From Anas platyrhynchos (Eukaryota > Chordata > Aves > Anseriformes > Anatidae): 64,000 bases of DNA. This document shows, piece by piece, positions 61,301 through 64,000 of the stretch. The notes under the pieces are model-generated. The model was given only the letters and a program-made list of their open reading frames with translations, was not told the origin of the DNA and made no database searches. The stretch's first letter is position 1. Each line of letters begins with the position of its first letter. The position numbers and the translations under genes are program-made. The stretch is taken from the NCBI RefSeq assembly GCF_047663525.1, contig NC_092591.1, forward strand, positions 31,591,001 to 31,655,000. The letters run 5' to 3'.

Positions 61301-64000
61301 TAAGGGAGGACTGCCACAGCTCTGCCATCCTTCTCCTTCCAGGAGGCAGCAGCAGGAGAGGGATGAGACTGGTTCAGCTGAGAACTAACCTAGGAGCAGA
61401 ACAATTTGTTTTAAGTTGTGTCTGCTCACCCCCTCACACAAGGAAGGAACACAGCAGCCCCATTTTAGGCTGAACTGCTAGCTTAACCCATTGCAGATGT
61501 AAAGCTTTAAAGGCTGCCACATGGCTCCAAGAAGAGGTTTGTATTTTTGCATTTTGTAGCACATAACAATGCACGCTGCTTTGCTCACCATCATCACACT
61601 CAGTCATGAACCAACATATCCAAGATTTTTAGGCCTTGTAGGGTATTTTTCCCAAAGCTAGAGATGACCTGAATCTAAATCACCACAGGAACTTAGTTAT
61701 GTTTCTTTCTAAAATCCACCCTCAGCCAAACAGTAGATGCAGCAGCAGCACCGAAATACGCTGTGCAATTTTTATTTTTTTATTATTATTATTTTTTTTA
61801 ACTTCAAGTTCACCATGGGAAGTTTCAAAGAAAAATCACAAATCTGTGTAATAGCCATGCCAGCTCCATTACCTTTTTTCCCTCAGTGATCAAATTCATA
61901 TCAACATACTGCCTTCTTACGAAGCTTTCAAAGCCTAAGCAGCAGCTTCTCCTCCTGGCTCAGCACAGCTCCATGTAAGAATTTCTCTAGCATTTGAGAG
62001 GGGTACAGGATTTGCCTCAAACTACATCCACGAAGGTAGCCTAGAGGGACAAAGTTTATAAATTCCCCTGAGCAGCAGATCAGGAAGGCACTAAATAGCA
62101 GCGCCTACAAAAATCATTTCAGTGCTTAACCAAAAAAGAAAGGGAAAACACAGCAACAGCTTCATTAGCACAAACAGGCTATTGTTTCTGTTGTTTTAAA
62201 AGAGTCGATTCAGGAACACAAGACAACAAAGCCTATGAGTTGCTGTGTACCACCCTCTGTTCCATGCATTTAAGCAGACAGCTCCCGCTCTCTGTCCTGG
62301 CACGACTGGTACAGTCCCCTTACGGCTCTGACCAGACGAAGAAGTGGCAGACAGAGGCCTAGCCTCTCTCTTACCTTGTTTTCTTGGTAGGTGTTCGTCA
62401 GCAGCTTGCAAACACACACACCCCCAGTCTCATTACCACAGCTGAGCAATGATCAGTTACGCCAGAAGCCAGCATAGACGGGAATCTTAGAAGAGAGACT
62501 GATTTACAGCTTGAAATTCAATATAAAGCCCTGATGCCTGCAGGATTTTTTAAAACCTGAATGCATTTACGTGTGTTTTTTTTTCCCCTAAAGATCCCTT
62601 GCTCAGCACTCAAAGCATTAGTGGATTTCTTCCATAGCCATGGTACACGAAGGAGGCCGCTGAGGATTTATTTAGCTGTCCTCATCAGAGCTGGAGTGCG
62701 GTCCTGTCGGCTCCTGCTTAACGGGAGAGGAGAAGCTGCCAGCTGCCAGGCGGGACGGGCTGTGTCAAGGCTGCTCTGAATGCTGGAAGAACTGTGTGAA
62801 TAAAAAGCCTTATCGATCAGACAGGTTTTGCAATGCAATCTCTCTTTATATCTATTGTAAAGAGAGTTGAGACTTTACTTAGCCAATCTGATCGTGTATA
62901 TTGCATGAACATATCAACATCTTTGTGTATGATCCTAATGAACTTTGACTAGATTTACGTATAAAGCATTCCTACATAACTTACAGTACAAATAAAAAGA
63001 TAAAATCCTCATTGAACTGCTCTAACACATGGCAGGAAGGCAAATGGCATCTGTTTATGTGCTGGTATTTGAGTGCAAGTACGAATCCCAGCTCCAGATA
63101 CCACACCCCACGATCTCACAGGCTCTGGAGTGTATCTTGTGCCTCATTTCTCCCCGTGACTTACTACCTCTCACCCTGCCCTCACTGCTGCTGCAAGTGC
63201 CTGGGTGAAGCACTTTTACAAGGGAGAAATATGGGAGCTTCACACGACTTCCTGCTGCTTTACCCAGTCCAGGAAACAGCAACAGCAGACAGCACAGCAA
63301 TTTGTGTACTTTGCTTCAATTTCATGGTTTGCTCGCAGCCCCTAATGCAGTTTGCAAGCAGTCTGGCATCTCTTAGCGTGAGCTTGAAAACAAAAGAGAT
63401 TTAGGTGTCTGCAAGCACGTAGTTAGACTTTGCACCTCCGGACAAAAACACTGCTCCACTGTCATTGTGCAGCAGTTGGAAATAAAAAAGTATGACAGCC
63501 AGAGCCACTGCTTGCTGGTAATAAAATTGCCACTGTTCATTAAGCAGGCAAGTGCTCCTACGAGATATTTGCAAAGTGACAGTCTCACGCCGGGCCAAAA
63601 TTTTTGATCAGAACACATAGCAGCTCTTTAAGGAGACTGAAAAAGTTCTCAGGGTAGGATGAAGTATTTTAAGCTATGAAGGTAAAACGAAACTGTGAGA
63701 ACTGGGGATGTGGATATACCTGAGTATGTTGTGCCCATCTTGCTCCTGCCTCTCTTTGTTCGAGTATGCCCCTGGAGAGCCACACAAAACTGGCCAGGAA
63801 CAACACAACACAAGCAAGTGCACAGAGGCTAAAGGAGGTTAAGAGCACTGTCAAGAACATGATTTGAGCTTGAACCCTTTGTGTTTAGCTGTGCTAGATT
63901 TGGCAAAGCGCTTGCCTCAAAGACCTTAGAAAAGAGATTTATGAGACCAAATAGGAGTTCACAGAAAACTGACACAATGCAACAGACACTCACTTCCATC
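37245..64000 (-). CDS. PTDSS2: PTDSS2, phosphatidylserine synthase 2 (N terminus outside window)
   Basis: Ten coding exons on the minus strand: 60450-60368, 53396-53329, 50648-50514, 49513-49463, 47669-47556, 46143-46025, 45295-45181, 42974-42829, 38177-37992 and 37389-37245 (stop). They join in exact phase to 386 residues that align through almost the whole length of human PTDSS2 (487 residues) from its residue 95. The enzyme is a multi-span ER and mitochondria-associated membrane protein that exchanges the ethanolamine of phosphatidylethanolamine for serine. Family blocks present include [60 protein letters not shown] and [10 protein letters not shown], then [17 protein letters not shown]. 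All splice sites are GT-AG and no lesion is seen. The first exon or exons, encoding the cytosolic N terminus and first span, are not in the window; the 60451-64000 part is intron. Confidence 0.97.
37390..37991 (-). other. PTDSS2 intron, 602 bp
   Basis: From gtgaga at 37991 to ttttag. No further feature is seen. Confidence 0.85.
37992..38177 (-). CDS. PTDSS2: PTDSS2 exon: last two membrane spans
   Basis: Encodes [20 protein letters not shown], then [40 protein letters not shown] and [16 protein letters not shown] is highly conserved in vertebrate PTDSS2. Two hydrophobic spans are visible. Acceptor ttttgcag, donor ATTCG|gtgaga. Confidence 0.97.
38178..42828 (-). other. PTDSS2 intron, 4.65 kb
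   Basis: No exon or clear repeat was recognised. It includes a short CA run at about 38318-38328. A stretch near 40895-40960 faintly resembles the 3' end of CR1 but is too decayed to call. Confidence 0.75.
42829..42974 (-). CDS. PTDSS2: PTDSS2 exon with two membrane spans
   Basis: Encodes [20 protein letters not shown], then [20 protein letters not shown] and EIYDFMDDP. The sequence is essentially identical to human here, including [15 protein letters not shown]. Acceptor tttctcag, donor GACCC|gtaagc. Confidence 0.98.
42975..45180 (-). other. PTDSS2 intron, 2.2 kb
   Basis: Contains a T run of about 18 bases near 43459-43476. No exon or recognised repeat is seen. Confidence 0.78.
45181..45295 (-). 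CDS. PTDSS2: PTDSS2 exon: conserved catalytic-region segment
   Basis: Encodes [20 protein letters not shown], then [31 protein letters not shown] is a signature of PSS1/PSS2 proteins. Acceptor ctttcag; donor GTA|gtaagg. Confidence 0.98.
45296..46024 (-). other. PTDSS2 intron, 729 bp
   Basis: From gtaagt to tctttcag. Nothing else is recognised. Confidence 0.85.
46025..46143 (-). CDS. PTDSS2: PTDSS2 exon: WIMDV and [10 protein letters not shown]
   Basis: Encodes [20 protein letters not shown], then [20 protein letters not shown]. The asparagine/glycine-rich [12 protein letters not shown] block is part of the conserved core of the base-exchange enzyme. The Lys codon is split AA|A with the next exon. 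Confidence 0.98.
46144..47555 (-). other. PTDSS2 intron, 1.4 kb
   Basis: AT-rich intron from gtatgt to cctttcag. No feature is recognised. Confidence 0.8.
47556..47669 (-). CDS. PTDSS2: PTDSS2 exon: DWWMC and [10 protein letters not shown] core
   Basis: Encodes [20 protein letters not shown], then [18 protein letters not shown]. Glu, His and Asn residues in [20 protein letters not shown] are invariant in the family and implicated in catalysis by mutational work on PSS enzymes. 38 complete codons; donor GATCAC|gtatgt. Confidence 0.98.
47670..49462 (-). other. PTDSS2 intron, 1.8 kb
   Basis: AT-rich intron with no recognised exon, RNA gene or repeat family. Confidence 0.78.
49463..49513 (-). 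CDS. PTDSS2: PTDSS2 51-bp exon
   Basis: A small exon of 17 complete codons, [17 protein letters not shown], flanked by tttgtag and gtaaga. Human has [17 protein letters not shown]. It is too short to stand out by open-frame length and was found by alignment of the reading frame and phase. Confidence 0.97.
49514..50513 (-). other. PTDSS2 intron, 1.0 kb
   Basis: From gtaaga to tgtag. It contains an A run at about 50467-50479. No other feature is recognised. Confidence 0.8.
50514..50648 (-). CDS. PTDSS2: PTDSS2 exon: lumenal loop [13 protein letters not shown]
   Basis: Encodes [20 protein letters not shown], then [20 protein letters not shown] and FHNIW. The loop has a potential N-glycosylation sequon (NET). 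45 complete codons; acceptor ttttgcag, donor ATCTGG|gtaaga. Confidence 0.98.
50649..53328 (-). other. PTDSS2 intron, 2.7 kb
   Basis: AT-rich intron with A runs near 50898-50909. No exon or named repeat is recognised. Confidence 0.78.
53329..53396 (-). CDS. PTDSS2: PTDSS2 68-bp exon, membrane span
   Basis: Encodes [20 protein letters not shown] and then LFQ, a hydrophobic span identical to human. The Ala codon is completed by CT after G of the upstream exon. Acceptor tttctgtag; a CR1 remnant begins 29 bases beyond it in the intron. Confidence 0.98.
53425..53585 (-). repeat. CR1 LINE 3'-terminal fragment
   Basis: On the + strand it begins CATAGAATCATAGAATCATA, the reverse complement of the CR1 terminal (ATTCTATG)n octamers. 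It continues GAGTTGGAAGGGACCCTTAA, GGATCATCAAGTCCAACTCT and CAATCTCTTCTTAAATTCAG in the usual CR1 order. The element is therefore in the same orientation as PTDSS2, 5'-truncated, with its intact 3' end nearest the exon at 53396. The octamer copies are well preserved, which suggests a fairly young copy. Confidence 0.95.
53586..60367 (-). other. PTDSS2 intron (rest of 7.0-kb intron)
   Basis: The remainder of intron 53397-60367. It is AT-rich with A runs and a 15-base imperfect tandem duplication at 58421-58450. Open frames here lack splice support or domains. No RNA gene was recognised. Confidence 0.72.
60368..60450 (-). CDS. PTDSS2: PTDSS2 exon: span and [14 protein letters not shown]
   Basis: Encodes [20 protein letters not shown] and then PFSRPHP. 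It equals human residues 96-122. It starts one base into a split codon (the upstream exon is outside the window) and ends CCATCCAG|gtaact. This is the most 5' PTDSS2 exon visible. Confidence 0.97.
60451..64000 (-). other. PTDSS2 intron (continues past window edge)
   Basis: No match to the expected upstream PTDSS2 residues (HTLTVLFILTC ... YNTK) was found, so this is intron. It contains an A/T-rich run near 61771-61800 and an 81-base imperfect hairpin at 62814-62894. A hydrophobic minus-strand open frame at 63669-63860 does not match PTDSS2 and lacks supporting splice sites. Confidence 0.75.
62814..62894. other. Imperfect 81-base hairpin
   Basis: Outer arms CGATCAGA/TCTGATCG and inner arms CTCTCTTTA/TAAAGAGAG are perfect inverted repeats with a 9-base loop (TATCTATTG). 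The segments between them pair only partly. It could be a microRNA-like precursor or a small inverted-repeat element, or chance. It is not annotated as a known RNA. Confidence 0.4.

Noticed and set aside
63669..63860. Hydrophobic minus-strand open frame considered as the missing PTDSS2 upstream exon
   Set aside because: It does not match the expected HTLTVLFILTC ... YNTK sequence and lacks the required phase and donor.

Overview
The window is vertebrate nuclear DNA, and almost certainly from a bird. It carries three intron-containing protein genes with canonical GT-AG splice sites. It also carries CR1 LINE fragments, typical of avian and other sauropsid genomes, and has fairly compact introns. 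No bacterial, viral or CRISPR content was seen. Exons were assigned by reading the translated sequence, matching it to remembered vertebrate orthologues, and checking that splice sites and codon phase join exactly. No database search was run.

Layout. (1) Positions 1-22285, + strand: the 3' two thirds of IGHMBP2, a UPF1-like superfamily 1 DNA/RNA helicase, in eight coding exons that give about 632 residues and a stop. The N-terminal part with helicase motif I lies upstream of the window. (2) About 23345-31850, - strand: a complete SYT12 (synaptotagmin-12) coding sequence of seven coding exons and 422 residues, convergent with IGHMBP2. A probable noncoding first exon sits in a CpG-rich, GC-rich block near 31.6 kb. 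(3) About 34895 to beyond 64000, - strand: PTDSS2 (phosphatidylserine synthase 2). Ten coding exons are present, giving 386 residues plus a stop. About 95 N-terminal residues and the promoter lie beyond the right edge.

The three genes do not form a known functional pathway. IGHMBP2 acts on RNA and translation, SYT12 on vesicle trafficking, and PTDSS2 on phospholipid synthesis in the ER. The neighbourhood is of interest mainly for synteny: the human counterparts are split between 11q13 (IGHMBP2, SYT12) and 11p15.5 (PTDSS2). Base composition also changes, from GC-rich and C-tract-rich around SYT12 to AT-rich across PTDSS2.

The rest is intron and intergenic DNA. It includes two convincing CR1 remnants, one with its 3' end 29 bases from a PTDSS2 splice acceptor, a C-rich degenerate repeat block inside SYT12, homopolymer tracts, some segments that look like conserved regulatory DNA in the IGHMBP2 introns, and an 81-base imperfect hairpin at 62.8 kb. 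I did not find evidence of a wholly new biological system.
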